Source of the DNA: Deltaproteobacteria bacterium
Lineage (GTDB): Bacteria; Desulfobacterota; WTBG01; CAIYCZ01; CAIRTM01
DNA length: 41,320 nt
Assembly: GCA_024276465.1 (NCBI GenBank)
Contig: JAJRXD010000152.1
Coordinates: forward strand, 1 to 41,320
Direction of reading: 5' to 3'
In this document: positions 9,171-17,311 of the stretch, one piece after another
How the letters are laid out: the number at the start of each line of letters is the position of its first letter
How positions within the stretch are numbered: position 1 is the stretch's first letter
Translations under genes and position numbers: made by a program
The notes under the pieces: generated by a model
Told to the model about the DNA's origin: nothing
Databases searched by the model: none
Seen by the model: only the letters and a program-made list of their open reading frames with translations

Positions 9171-9782
9171 ATGGCAACTCTTTTGAACTGGCTATCTTTA
9201 CGGACATGGAAAAACAAATATATTGTGAAGAGAGGCAAAAAAACAATTGTCCACTACACTGTTATGCTCAGAAAAAGGAAATCCTTAATACTTGGTTCAA
9301 ACGTTAAAATAAAACATCATGCAATGCTGAAAGGCAGAATAATCGTTGGCGACAATACGGACATAAGCGCATACGTAGTAATAAAAGCCAATAAAAAAAG
9401 TGCGGTAACGATTGGTAATAATTGCTTAATACGTGAGTTTTCATACCTTGACTCAATTGGTGGAATAAAAATCGGGAACAATGTCAGGCTGTCACACCAC
9501 GTTTCATTAATTGCAAGCACACATCATTTTGAAAGAACCGATATTCCCTTCAGCGAGCAAGGCATGTATACCAAAGGAGGTATCACTATTGGAGATGATG
9601 TTCTTATTGGCGCCGGAGCCAAGGTCCTTGATGGTGTTACTATTGATAATGGTGCAATAATCGGTACCAGTGCAGTTGTAACGCACAATGTAAAAACACA
9701 CAGCATTGTCGGTGGAATCCCTGCCAGGGAAATTAACGTTAGAGGGCGACCGAAAACAAACCTGCTAAAAGCCCAAGCGTAA
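9171..9782 (+). CDS. Hexapeptide-repeat O-acyltransferase (LbH family, WbbJ/colanic-acid acetyltransferase-like)
   Basis: 203 residues. Repeated hexapeptides of the [LIV]-G-x-x-x-x type form a left-handed parallel beta-helix from about residue 40 to 190 (IIVGDN, VTIGNN, IKIGNN, ITIGDD, VLIGAG). The catalytic-type histidine lies in the loop around STHHFERTDIPFSEQG, followed by GGITIGDDVLIGAGAKVLDGV and the closing VVGGIPA-like signature SIVGGIPAREI. Such enzymes move acetyl or other acyl groups from acyl-CoA to sugars. The first 35 residues are basic (TWKNKYIVKRGKK) and carry no signal peptide, so it is cytoplasmic. It lies 30 bases after the first zinc-ribbon gene, suggesting one transcript. 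Its acceptor is unknown and no polysaccharide cluster is near, which is unusual for the family. Confidence 0.88.
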   Translation: MATLLNWLSLRTWKNKYIVKRGKKTIVHYTVMLRKRKSLILGSNVKIKHHAMLKGRIIVGDNTDISAYVVIKANKKSAVTIGNNCLIREFSYLDSIGGIKIGNNVRLSHHVSLIASTHHFERTDIPFSEQGMYTKGGITIGDDVLIGAGAKVLDGVTIDNGAIIGTSAVVTHNVKTHSIVGGIPAREINVRGRPKTNLLKAQA

Positions 9783-9935
9783 TAAGTGTAACAGATTATA
9801 TCAAAAGCATCATGAAAAAACAGGGCCAGGATATGAAAGATCATGACTAAATAAGGACTAATAACTCTCATTTTAAGACGGCTTGAACAAAAATCATTTA
9901 ATCAATTCTTATATAAAAATAACGGGGGTCAGAAT

Positions 9936-10238
9936 ATGTCTACCAAACCGACAGAGCAGGAAGAAGCTTTTTTTGTCAGGCGTGAATTTGAGGAAGCCAA
10001 AAAGGTTGTAAGGCAGCGCCAGAATCTTCTTGAAACAGAAGAGCGCTTAAAACTCAAAGAACTGCACTATATGCGATGTCCTAAATGCGGCATGGAGTTG
10101 GTGGAAATAGATTACAGGGGAATAAAGGTTGATAGATGCACTGCATGTGACGGAGTATGGCTTGATGCAGGAGAACTGGAGATGGTTGTGCAGCTTGATA
10201 AATCGATAATTAACAAATTCTTCGATATCTTTCGCTAA
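9936..10238 (+). CDS. TFIIB-type zinc-ribbon mini-protein (second copy)
   Basis: 100 residues. The N-terminal 45 are strongly charged and likely coiled coil (FEEAKKVVRQRQNLLETEER). The C-terminal ribbon has MRCPKCG and, 20 or so residues on, CTACDGVWLDAGEL, followed by a short amphipathic tail ending FFDIFR. It is a paralogue of the product at 8853-9140, with the same order of helix, ribbon and tail. GGGGGT upstream of the ATG is a plausible ribosome site. It is separated by about 60 bases from the release-factor homologue downstream and likely cotranscribed with it. Real gene, role unknown; a nucleic-acid or ribosome-binding adaptor is only a guess from the ribbon class. Confidence 0.85.
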   Translation: MSTKPTEQEEAFFVRREFEEAKKVVRQRQNLLETEERLKLKELHYMRCPKCGMELVEIDYRGIKVDRCTACDGVWLDAGELEMVVQLDKSIINKFFDIFR

Positions 10239-10299
10239 AAAAAGAGATTTTTAATGGGCTGAGATCTGATAAAAAAAAGAAAAGGAGGTTCATAAAAAC

Positions 10300-11445
10300 A
10301 TGGAGATGAAGGAACTGAAAAAACATGTTCGCACATTGGCAACTTTGCCGGAAACTGATGCTCCCGTTATCAGCTGCTACTTAGAGCTTTTCAATGGAAA
10401 AATCAAGTCTCGAGACACCTATAAGGAGCTTACGCGGGCTGTAATGGTTGGCCTGAGTGAACAGGAACTCTATAATGTTCGGAAAGCACAGGAATCTATC
10501 ACCGAGTATCTGCTAAACAATCTTCTGCCTGATGCAAAAGGGATCGCAGTTTTTTCCAGAGCCGGCGACGACGCTTTCTTCCTTCCACTTCAGTTCAGAG
10601 TTCCGCTCCCTAACTGGGTTTCCTTGAGTTCGACACCAAACATCTACCACCTTGTGGAAATGAAGGACACCTATCACCGCTACGTTGTAATGATCAGCAC
10701 GAAAAAGAGTGCGCGCATAGTAGAGGTCAACCTGGGTGAAGTGACAGCGCAGCTGTGGCAGGAGAGGAAGGATCTTCGCGAACGCGTAGGCCGGGAATGG
10801 ACCAAAGAACACTATCAGAAACACAGCAAGGAACGGGGGTTGAAGTTTATTAAGGAAAAGATCAAAATACTGGAACAGATAATATTGGCAGGCGGACATA
10901 CACACTTGATACTTGCCGGCCATCCCACGATGACCAGCCGCGTACGCAACGAGCTACCCAGGCATTTACTGGAAAAGCTTGTTGACGTGGTCACAATAAA
11001 CGCCCAGGCCAAGTCCGTAAATGCAGTTGAAGCAACCATCGCCTCTTTCGTTGAAGCAGAAGAAATTGAATCGCAGCTTGTAGCAGAACTTCTTTCCCAG
11101 AAAATTCACACGGGTGGACTTGCAGTTGCCGGAGCTGAGGGTAGTTTCAAGGCATTGAAACAGAGACAGGTAGATACTCTTGTGTTGCTTGGCAACTATT
11201 CACCCGGCCCGGCCTGGATCTGTGAAATCTGCGGTACTGCAACCGTTAAGAAAAAACGACCTGATGCATGTGCTGAATGCGGCAGCATTTCGTTAAAAAG
11301 TTTTGATCTCAAGGAAGAGATGGTCAGGCTTGCAGAAGGGCAGGACTGCTTAATTGAGGTCGTTAATGACAGCGAAGCTTTGGTAAAACTCGGCGGGATC
11401 GGATGCCTGCTGCGTTACCAGCTGCAAAATGGATGCGCCGGTTAG
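10300..11445 (+). CDS. Bacterial archaeo-eukaryotic-type release factor homologue (baeRF family 10-like) with C-terminal zinc ribbon
   Basis: 381 residues. The layout resembles the bacterial eRF1-like proteins described by Burroughs and Aravind (baeRF families): an N-terminal alpha/beta domain (about 1-130, ending in PLPNWVSLSSTPNIYHLVEM); a central domain beginning YHRYVVMISTKKSARIVEVNLG with a helical stretch WTKEHYQKHSKERGLKFIKEK where eRF1 has its catalytic loop; and a C-terminal L7Ae/eRF1-3-like domain (about 250-381). Inside the last domain is a zinc ribbon with C308/C311 and C324/C327. No GGQ tripeptide occurs anywhere, so classical peptidyl-tRNA hydrolysis is not expected. The ribosome site (AAGGAGGT) is near perfect. 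Ribosome rescue or quality control is the inferred role; family membership is from memory of the architecture, not a search. Confidence 0.78.
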   Translation: MEMKELKKHVRTLATLPETDAPVISCYLELFNGKIKSRDTYKELTRAVMVGLSEQELYNVRKAQESITEYLLNNLLPDAKGIAVFSRAGDDAFFLPLQFRVPLPNWVSLSSTPNIYHLVEMKDTYHRYVVMISTKKSARIVEVNLGEVTAQLWQERKDLRERVGREWTKEHYQKHSKERGLKFIKEKIKILEQIILAGGHTHLILAGHPTMTSRVRNELPRHLLEKLVDVVTINAQAKSVNAVEATIASFVEAEEIESQLVAELLSQKIHTGGLAVAGAEGSFKALKQRQVDTLVLLGNYSPGPAWICEICGTATVKKKRPDACAECGSISLKSFDLKEEMVRLAEGQDCLIEVVNDSEALVKLGGIGCLLRYQLQNGCAG

Positions 11446-11655
11446 TCGTAAACCTGACAAACTGCCTTAATATACCCGCGGCACTGTTATTCATCCACGC
11501 AGCATAGAAGTTTCTTAAGCATAAGGTTGCATGAATCGAAGGTGTAACAGTGATCAATGTGCATTCCCTGCTTATTGTACAGTTGCTGCCTGATATAGAA
11601 AGCAAAATCCTGTGAGTAGAAAAAGTAAAAATCCAGACCCAGAGGACCGGGTTTT

Positions 11656-11799
11656 TTAAGACGAGTAAAGGGGCGCCTGTACAGGCGCCCCCTGTATATA
11701 TAGACTCCCGGCGGGAGGGATAATATCAAAAACGATGATTACAGTGATACCCATGAAGACCAAAACTATTCCCGCTAAATAATGCTTACTGTTGCTCAT
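11656..11799 (-). CDS. Candidate small single-pass membrane protein, 47 residues
   Basis: The minus-strand frame starts MSNSKHYLAGIVLVFMG and has one hydrophobic helix (about residues 8-27) with a polar N-terminus and a Pro/Gly-rich tail (PPAGS, then GAPVQAPLYSS). This is the usual look of a bacterial small membrane protein. The ribosome site is weak (GAG about ten bases upstream). The tail is encoded across two palindromes, so it might be partly derived from a repeat. It stands alone on the minus strand between two + strand genes. No family recognised; chance coding is possible. Confidence 0.35.
   Translation of the reverse strand: MSNSKHYLAGIVLVFMGITVIIVFDIIPPAGSLYIQGAPVQAPLYSS
11670..11691. 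repeat. Perfect 22-base palindrome
   Basis: A self-complementary sequence beginning GGGGCGCCTG and ending CAGGCGCCCC. Thirteen bases further on, CTCCCG and CGGGAG around a central G (11705-11717) make a second small palindrome. It resembles GC-rich REP-type hairpins found between genes in many bacteria. Neither palindrome has a T run, so they are not standard terminators. Confidence 0.75.
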
Positions 11800-12103
11800 A
11801 ATCTATCAACTCTGTCAGCAGCAATTTTTGCGGTTCCTGCATTAAAAATAAGCATTTCTTTTAATGAGTCAAGTATTATACATATATGTCTTTATCTGAA
11901 TTTTACTGGCGAATAAAAATTTACCATCATAGCCGTATGCTCTGCTAAAGGCTATTATTTTTGTCCACATGATTTAATCTTCCCTGCGCACTTGACAATT
12001 CAATTCCAAAACTCATCTATTAAGTAAAAAAAGCTTGATATAAAAATTGGAAAATATAGTATCGCCATAAACGGAAAGTTTTCACAGATAACTGAGAAAA
12101 AGG

Positions 12104-15100
12104 ATGCGGACAAAAAATTACAGCACATTAGGAATAGATATCGGGTCAGTGTCAATTGCTGCTGTTCTCCTTGATCAGAATGGAACAGTCACCTACAGAA
12201 ACTATCAGCATCATAATGGCAATATCCATGCTGTTCTTGATAAAATGCTTGACAAACTTCCTGCACGGACGGTGAGCAGTTTCGGGGTTATCTCTGAAAA
12301 AGGACGCGAATTTTTCACCAGTGGTATAGAGGTTAATGAGCAGGTCGCAATCATTGCCGGTGTTAAGCAGGCAATGCCGGATGTTCGCTCAATTATAACC
12401 ATTGGCGGCGAGACCTTTGGCCTTATTCTTTTTGATAAGAAGGGACAATATAAAAAATATATAGGCAACTCTGCCTGCGCTGCAGGTACCGGATCATTTT
12501 TAGACCAGCAGGCTTCACGGCTTGGACTTTCTGGCAGCCCTGAACTTTCAGAACTCGCGGCAGGCTACCAGGGAGCCCCCCCAAAAATTGCAACACGATG
12601 TGCTGTGTTTGCAAAGACCGACCTTGCACATATCCAGCAGCAGGGATACAGCTTGCCTGCCATTGCAGCAGGCCTGTGTCGTGGTATTGCTCAGAACATA
12701 CATGATACCCTGTTTCACGGGGTTGAAGTGTTTTCTCCTGTTGTTGTCGTCGGAGGTGTCAGCAAAAACAGAAAGGTTGTTCAACATCTTGAGGAAATAC
12801 TTAAAATACCCCTGAAAACCATTCCTGAAGGAGAGTATCCAGGCGCTATTGGTGCCGGGCTCATAGCTGCTGAAAAACAGCCCGAACATGATGGCTTAGA
12901 GCCTTTAGCAATATCCGATCTGCTGCTTCAAAGGTCGGCACACAGGAAGTACTTTTATCCGCCGTTATCTCAAACCAAATCACCGATTCCCGACTTTTCA
13001 GGCTGGAAAACACTTTATATTAATGACGTTGAAGTTGACATATACGAAAAGCTTGACCGCGGAATGAACACTGCCTGTTATCTGGGAATCGACGTTGGGT
13101 CAACAAGCACAAAAGCAGCACTTATGACTCAAAACAATACGGTACTGGCAGGGCTCTATACCCGCACAAGCAGCCAGCCGATTACTGCTGTCCAGAGACT
13201 GACCCGAACGTTACAGCATCTTGAGGAAAATTTTGCTGTTACCTTCAGAATTATCGGTGCAGGCACTACAGGTTCGGGCCGTAAGTTTATCCAGCGTGTC
13301 GCCAGGGCTGAGTTTGCTGTGGATGAAATCAGCGCACACGCCCGGGCAGCATTCCATTTAAACCCATTGGTTGATACAATCATCGAAATCGGCGGACAGG
13401 ATGCAAAGTTTACAGTAATGAACAACGGCAACGTAACTTTTTCTGTTATGAATTATGTCTGTGCTGCAGGCACAGGGAGCTTTATTGAAGAACAGGCCAA
13501 AAAACTTGGCATTCAACTTAAGGATTATGCTCTTCAGTCAATTGATGTGCCCGCACCCATGATCAGCGACCGATGTACGGTATTTATGGAAAGAGATCTG
13601 AATCATATGCTCAGCATAGGCTACAGCCGAGAGGAACTTCTGGCCGCAGCCCTTCATTCTGTCAGGGACAATTATCTGTCAAAAGTAGCCCATATCAATA
13701 AAATCGGCAACCATATTGCATTCCAGGGTGCTACTGCCAAAAACCATGCATTGGTCAGGGCATTTGAGTATAAACTGCATAAGCCCATTTATGTTTCAAA
13801 ATACTGCCACCTGACCGGAGCCCTTGGCGCGTGTCTGAAAATGGCAGATGCCGGCATCATGCTTGAATCCGGCTTCAGAATGGACTTTCACCAGGAAGAG
13901 GTTGTTGTTGATGAGTATATCTGCAACTACTGTAATAATCACTGCAAAATAAAAAGTATTGAGATTGAAGGGGAAACCCTTGGGTGGGGCTATCTTTGCG
14001 GCCGCGACGAGAGGGATACCGGATATCGCAAAAAGGCTGACCAGGGGTTTGACCTGCTGCGAAATCACCGGAAGGTCTTTAATATCCCGGATAAGGATCT
14101 CCCGAATAATGGGGGTCGTGATGTAAATCTGTTTCAGGAATTCCAGCAGGGAGGAATACGTGCGGTTATACGAAGATCCGATTTATCGCTTTCGCGTCTG
14201 CTTAACCGCATCCAGTTTAACGCTCTTGAGATGCGTAACGAGCTGTTTTCTTCAGGTATAGTGACTCGAAACCAGGATAAACAACAGATTGCTCCGATTA
14301 GCGTTGGCCTGCCGTCAACACTTAACATGCATGAATATCTTCCACTGTGGGAGCTTTTTTTTAAACGCCTTGGATTCAGTACAATTGTTACATCTGCTGA
14401 CTCTTCACGCATAGCATCAGGCAAACAGATAAGCAGTGCTGATTACTGTGTACCGCTTATGGATTTCCACGGCCATATGAAGGATATTGCTTCCCGGGCA
14501 AATTTTATTTTTTATCCACAGTTGCTTGAAGCTGTGTCAGAAAAGGGGTCAAAGGTATATTGTTATTATTCAAGTTATGCTGTACCCATCATCCGGAACA
14601 TCCCTGCTCTGGATCTGGGCAAAAGGTTAATTGCTCCGGTTTTAAACCTGAATGATACTGGCGGGACAATCAGCAGAATTTACCGTGCATTGCCTGAAGC
14701 AATGAGAGAAAAAACAACTTATAACAGCGTCGAGGATGCTTTCCAGGTTGCGTGGGACTGGTTTCAGGAACGTAAGGCAAACCTGCAGGCTCTGTTTCAC
14801 AGCCAGGCAGGGGTTTCAAATGATATCGGGGTTGTCCTGATGGGACGACCGTATCTTGTTCTGCATCACAGCCTCAACAAAAAAATTCCTGACAGGCTCG
14901 CCGACATGGGCATTCAGTCTTTTTATATGGATATGATCCCTGTCGATGAGGAAAAGCTTGAGGTTGCAAGAGATTTTCTCAGGCTCAACCACTGGCATTA
15001 CGGCAACAGTATCATCAGAGCCGCTGAAACAGTAGCTCAAACACCAGGGCTGTTTCCCGTCTATCTGACTGCGTTTAAATGTTCCCCTGACTCTTTTATC

Positions 15101-16441
15101 ATTTCCTACTTTAAAGAAATAATGAACTACTATGGTAAGCCGTATATTATTTTACAAATAGATGAACATGAGGCAGGAGAAGGGTACGAAACCCGCATTG
15201 AAGCAGCCGTTGAAACATTTCGCAATTTTACCGGTAAAAAAAGGCGGGCAAAGAAGCCGGCAGTAATGCTCAAACATGCCTTTGAGAATAAAACATATTT
15301 GCTCCCGGGTTATGACCATTTGAGCGCTCATCTGATACAGGGTGCGTTTGTTAATTCCGGCATCAATGCACTGTGTATTGAGGAAACCCCGGATATCATT
15401 CAACGGAGCCTCAGAGTCAATGACGGACAATGTCTGCCAGTGAGCATACTGGCCCTGGGAGTACAGCACACTATTGAGAAGCACGGCCTTGACCCGGAAC
15501 AGGTCGCCCTGTTTTGCAATACCGAGGCCCAGGTTTCATGCAATTTGCCACAGTATCCGGTCATGATAAAAAAGATGCTGGAGCAACTGGGGGGGGGCAT
15601 GGAAAAGGTGGATCTGCTGGTGAGCAGGTTTCTCCCAACAAATTTTTCCGTTGAATTCATGTATGAAATATACATGGCCTATCTGCTTTCAGGGCTGGTT
15701 CAAAAAATAACCTGCAAAATAAGGCCACGCGAAAACAAGCCCGGCATGACTGATTATGTGTATCAAAAAGCATCAAAAAGCCTTTTTGACTGCTTTGCAA
15801 ACGGCCATTCCAAGGAGGAAACGTTTCAGGCTATTGTTCATGATTTTCTTGCTGTTAATGTACACAACCGGACACTTCCATGTGTCGGCATAGTCGGTGA
15901 CCTGTATGTTCGCGACAATGCTGTGTTTAACCAGAATCTTATCAAAAAGATCGAAAAGGAGGGCGCTGAAGCAGTAACCGTTCCTTTTGTTGATGCCATT
16001 AACCTTATCGCTGATAAGCATTTCAAGTACCAGTGGAGCGGTGGGCACTATATTGACCTTGTGCGTGACAAGGTAGCCTACAATACATTACATCTTTTCA
16101 GCAAAAAGGTAACAGGTATTGCAAAACCGATCTTGAATAATGGATTTATTGGGCTTAAAAACAATTCAATGAACTATTTGAAAAAATATGGCTTTACGAT
16201 CAGGCACGGCGGCGAAACAGCGGAAAATCTGCTAAAGGTATTTTATCTGTATGAAAACTGTCCTGATTTGAGATTTATCGTAAACGTCAACCCGATTTTC
16301 TGCTGTCCCGGACTCATAAGTGAAGCGATTTACAAAAAGCTGGAAAATGATTTGGGCATTCCCATTGTTTCCATAACCTATGATGGCACAACCGCAGATA
16401 AAAACAGGGTGCTGAAACCATACGTGCATTTTTTAAAGTAA
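12104..16441 (+). CDS. Giant fused CoA-dehydratase-type activase (two BadF/HgdC ATPase domains + DUF2229-like region)
   Basis: 1445 residues. Two ASKHA ATPase domains are fused: the first (about 1-265) begins LGIDIGSVSIAAVLLD, the second (about 325-585) begins YLGIDVGSTSTKAALM. Each keeps the pair of cysteines that in HgdC-type activators hold a shared 4Fe-4S cluster at the dimer interface: C125 in CAAGTGSFLDQQ with RCAVFAKTD, and C453 in CAAGTGSFIEEQ with RCTVFMERD. The chain is thus a built-in pseudo-dimer. A cysteine cluster follows (C607, C610, C614, then YLCGRDER), then a long DUF2229/HgdB-like region (about 690-1440). Related proteins are annotated as CoA-substrate-specific enzyme activases or YjiL homologues. 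They are thought to push single electrons with ATP into a partner enzyme. No hydroxyacyl-CoA dehydratase subunits are adjacent, so the partner is unknown. Confidence 0.9.
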   Translation: MRTKNYSTLGIDIGSVSIAAVLLDQNGTVTYRNYQHHNGNIHAVLDKMLDKLPARTVSSFGVISEKGREFFTSGIEVNEQVAIIAGVKQAMPDVRSIITIGGETFGLILFDKKGQYKKYIGNSACAAGTGSFLDQQASRLGLSGSPELSELAAGYQGAPPKIATRCAVFAKTDLAHIQQQGYSLPAIAAGLCRGIAQNIHDTLFHGVEVFSPVVVVGGVSKNRKVVQHLEEILKIPLKTIPEGEYPGAIGAGLIAAEKQPEHDGLEPLAISDLLLQRSAHRKYFYPPLSQTKSPIPDFSGWKTLYINDVEVDIYEKLDRGMNTACYLGIDVGSTSTKAALMTQNNTVLAGLYTRTSSQPITAVQRLTRTLQHLEENFAVTFRIIGAGTTGSGRKFIQRVARAEFAVDEISAHARAAFHLNPLVDTIIEIGGQDAKFTVMNNGNVTFSVMNYVCAAGTGSFIEEQAKKLGIQLKDYALQSIDVPAPMISDRCTVFMERDLNHMLSIGYSREELLAAALHSVRDNYLSKVAHINKIGNHIAFQGATAKNHALVRAFEYKLHKPIYVSKYCHLTGALGACLKMADAGIMLESGFRMDFHQEEVVVDEYICNYCNNHCKIKSIEIEGETLGWGYLCGRDERDTGYRKKADQGFDLLRNHRKVFNIPDKDLPNNGGRDVNLFQEFQQGGIRAVIRRSDLSLSRLLNRIQFNALEMRNELFSSGIVTRNQDKQQIAPISVGLPSTLNMHEYLPLWELFFKRLGFSTIVTSADSSRIASGKQISSADYCVPLMDFHGHMKDIASRANFIFYPQLLEAVSEKGSKVYCYYSSYAVPIIRNIPALDLGKRLIAPVLNLNDTGGTISRIYRALPEAMREKTTYNSVEDAFQVAWDWFQERKANLQALFHSQAGVSNDIGVVLMGRPYLVLHHSLNKKIPDRLADMGIQSFYMDMIPVDEEKLEVARDFLRLNHWHYGNSIIRAAETVAQTPGLFPVYLTAFKCSPDSFIISYFKEIMNYYGKPYIILQIDEHEAGEGYETRIEAAVETFRNFTGKKRRAKKPAVMLKHAFENKTYLLPGYDHLSAHLIQGAFVNSGINALCIEETPDIIQRSLRVNDGQCLPVSILALGVQHTIEKHGLDPEQVALFCNTEAQVSCNLPQYPVMIKKMLEQLGGGMEKVDLLVSRFLPTNFSVEFMYEIYMAYLLSGLVQKITCKIRPRENKPGMTDYVYQKASKSLFDCFANGHSKEETFQAIVHDFLAVNVHNRTLPCVGIVGDLYVRDNAVFNQNLIKKIEKEGAEAVTVPFVDAINLIADKHFKYQWSGGHYIDLVRDKVAYNTLHLFSKKVTGIAKPILNNGFIGLKNNSMNYLKKYGFTIRHGGETAENLLKVFYLYENCPDLRFIVNVNPIFCCPGLISEAIYKKLENDLGIPIVSITYDGTTADKNRVLKPYVHFLK

Positions 16442-16452
16442 TTCTTAGCAGC

Positions 16453-16683
16453 TTAATACTCAACCACCATGCCACAGCTGTCACAGCAATAGCGGGTATT
16501 ATTGCCCTGCTCTTCAGTGATCTTTTCAAAATCCCTTCGACTTATCTTATGGGTTTCCAGGCATTCGGGACAGCAGGATCTTCCAAGCTCATCTTCAGTG
16601 ATGATGAGATGACAATGCCTGCAACGAAGTTTATTGTCTTTGGTCTTCACCAATGTAAGGACATCGTGTTTGCATGATTTCAT
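16453..16683 (-). CDS. Small zinc-ribbon protein, 76 residues
   Basis: Cysteine and histidine pairs are spaced as in zinc or iron ribbons: CKH near the N-terminus, CRHCH, CCPEC followed by H, and CCDSCG just before the C-terminus. There is no membrane segment or signal. It converges on the activase gene, ending 12 bases from that gene's stop, and lies 58 bases after the DUF6599 gene, so it may be the last gene of the DUF362-DUF6599 unit. Binding of a metal is a safe inference from the Cys pattern; the role is unknown. I see no good ribosome site, which lowers confidence in the exact start. Confidence 0.7.
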   Translation of the reverse strand: MKSCKHDVLTLVKTKDNKLRCRHCHLIITEDELGRSCCPECLETHKISRRDFEKITEEQGNNTRYCCDSCGMVVEY

Positions 16684-16741
16684 AATTTATGAATTTATCA
16701 TCTAATTTGCAGCATGCTGAAAGGGTGTTAATATAAACTGG

Positions 16742-17257
16742 CTAATTTGAATCAATTTTATCATCTACAGCTTTGGCAATTGTTATTAAGCCGTCAATTG
16801 TCTCTTTATCCGAATCAAATCCGGTCAATGTTACAAGATATTTCCCTTTCCAAAAATTCAAATAATAATCTTCAAGCAATCCCTCATTGCCAAAAGCAAT
16901 TTTTTTGCCGTTTTTTCCGGCCTTAAAAGAATACATTCCGTAAGCACCTGATCTGCTTTCCATCTCGAATATTTCAAGGTTAACAGTTTTATTGTTTTGG
17001 CTGATGTATTCCTGAGAAATTAGCTGCTTAAATCCATATGATTGGTAAGTTACTGCACCACCATTCATATATAAATACAGGTCTTCACCAATGTACTTCT
17101 GCGGAGAATTAATAGGCTTCCAGATTTTCAGTACTGCTGATTCAGGCAAACAGAAGAGAATATCTTTTTTACAGTCTGGTTTTTCAGAACAGCAGATAAA
17201 GGCTAAGGCAGTAATTGCAAATAAAACTATTGTACAAATTAGATTTTTTTTCATCAA
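16742..17257 (-). CDS. DUF6599-type exported lipoprotein
   Basis: 171 residues. A lipoprotein signal peptide is visible: basic start MMKKN, hydrophobic core, and a lipobox ending at the tandem cysteines in AFICCSEKP, so it is probably anchored in a membrane on the periplasmic side. The mature part contains LYLYMNGGAVTYQSYGF, FEMESRSGAYGMYSF and a C-terminal YYLNFWKGKYLVTLTGF, which I associate with the DUF6599 family. In my knowledge these often accompany DUF362 genes, as here: the DUF362 gene ends 54 bases upstream on the same strand. Function is unknown. The start could be the second Met. Confidence 0.75.
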   Translation of the reverse strand: MMKKNLICTIVLFAITALAFICCSEKPDCKKDILFCLPESAVLKIWKPINSPQKYIGEDLYLYMNGGAVTYQSYGFKQLISQEYISQNNKTVNLEIFEMESRSGAYGMYSFKAGKNGKKIAFGNEGLLEDYYLNFWKGKYLVTLTGFDSDKETIDGLITIAKAVDDKIDSN

Positions 17258-17311
17258 TTACTACTTATATATATATCCGGGTTTGAAAAGTCCAATCCCT
17301 GATCTGAAAAG

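Larger units (their letters stand above)
11446..12103. other. Intergenic region with palindromes and a candidate small gene
   Basis: 658 bases. It contains a candidate 47-codon minus-strand gene (11656-11799), two GC-rich palindromes that fall within that gene, and an A+T-rich stretch from about 11820 to 12100 that must hold the promoter of the activase gene. A TTGACA occurs near 11993, but I see no convincing partner -10 at normal spacing. Confidence 0.6.
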
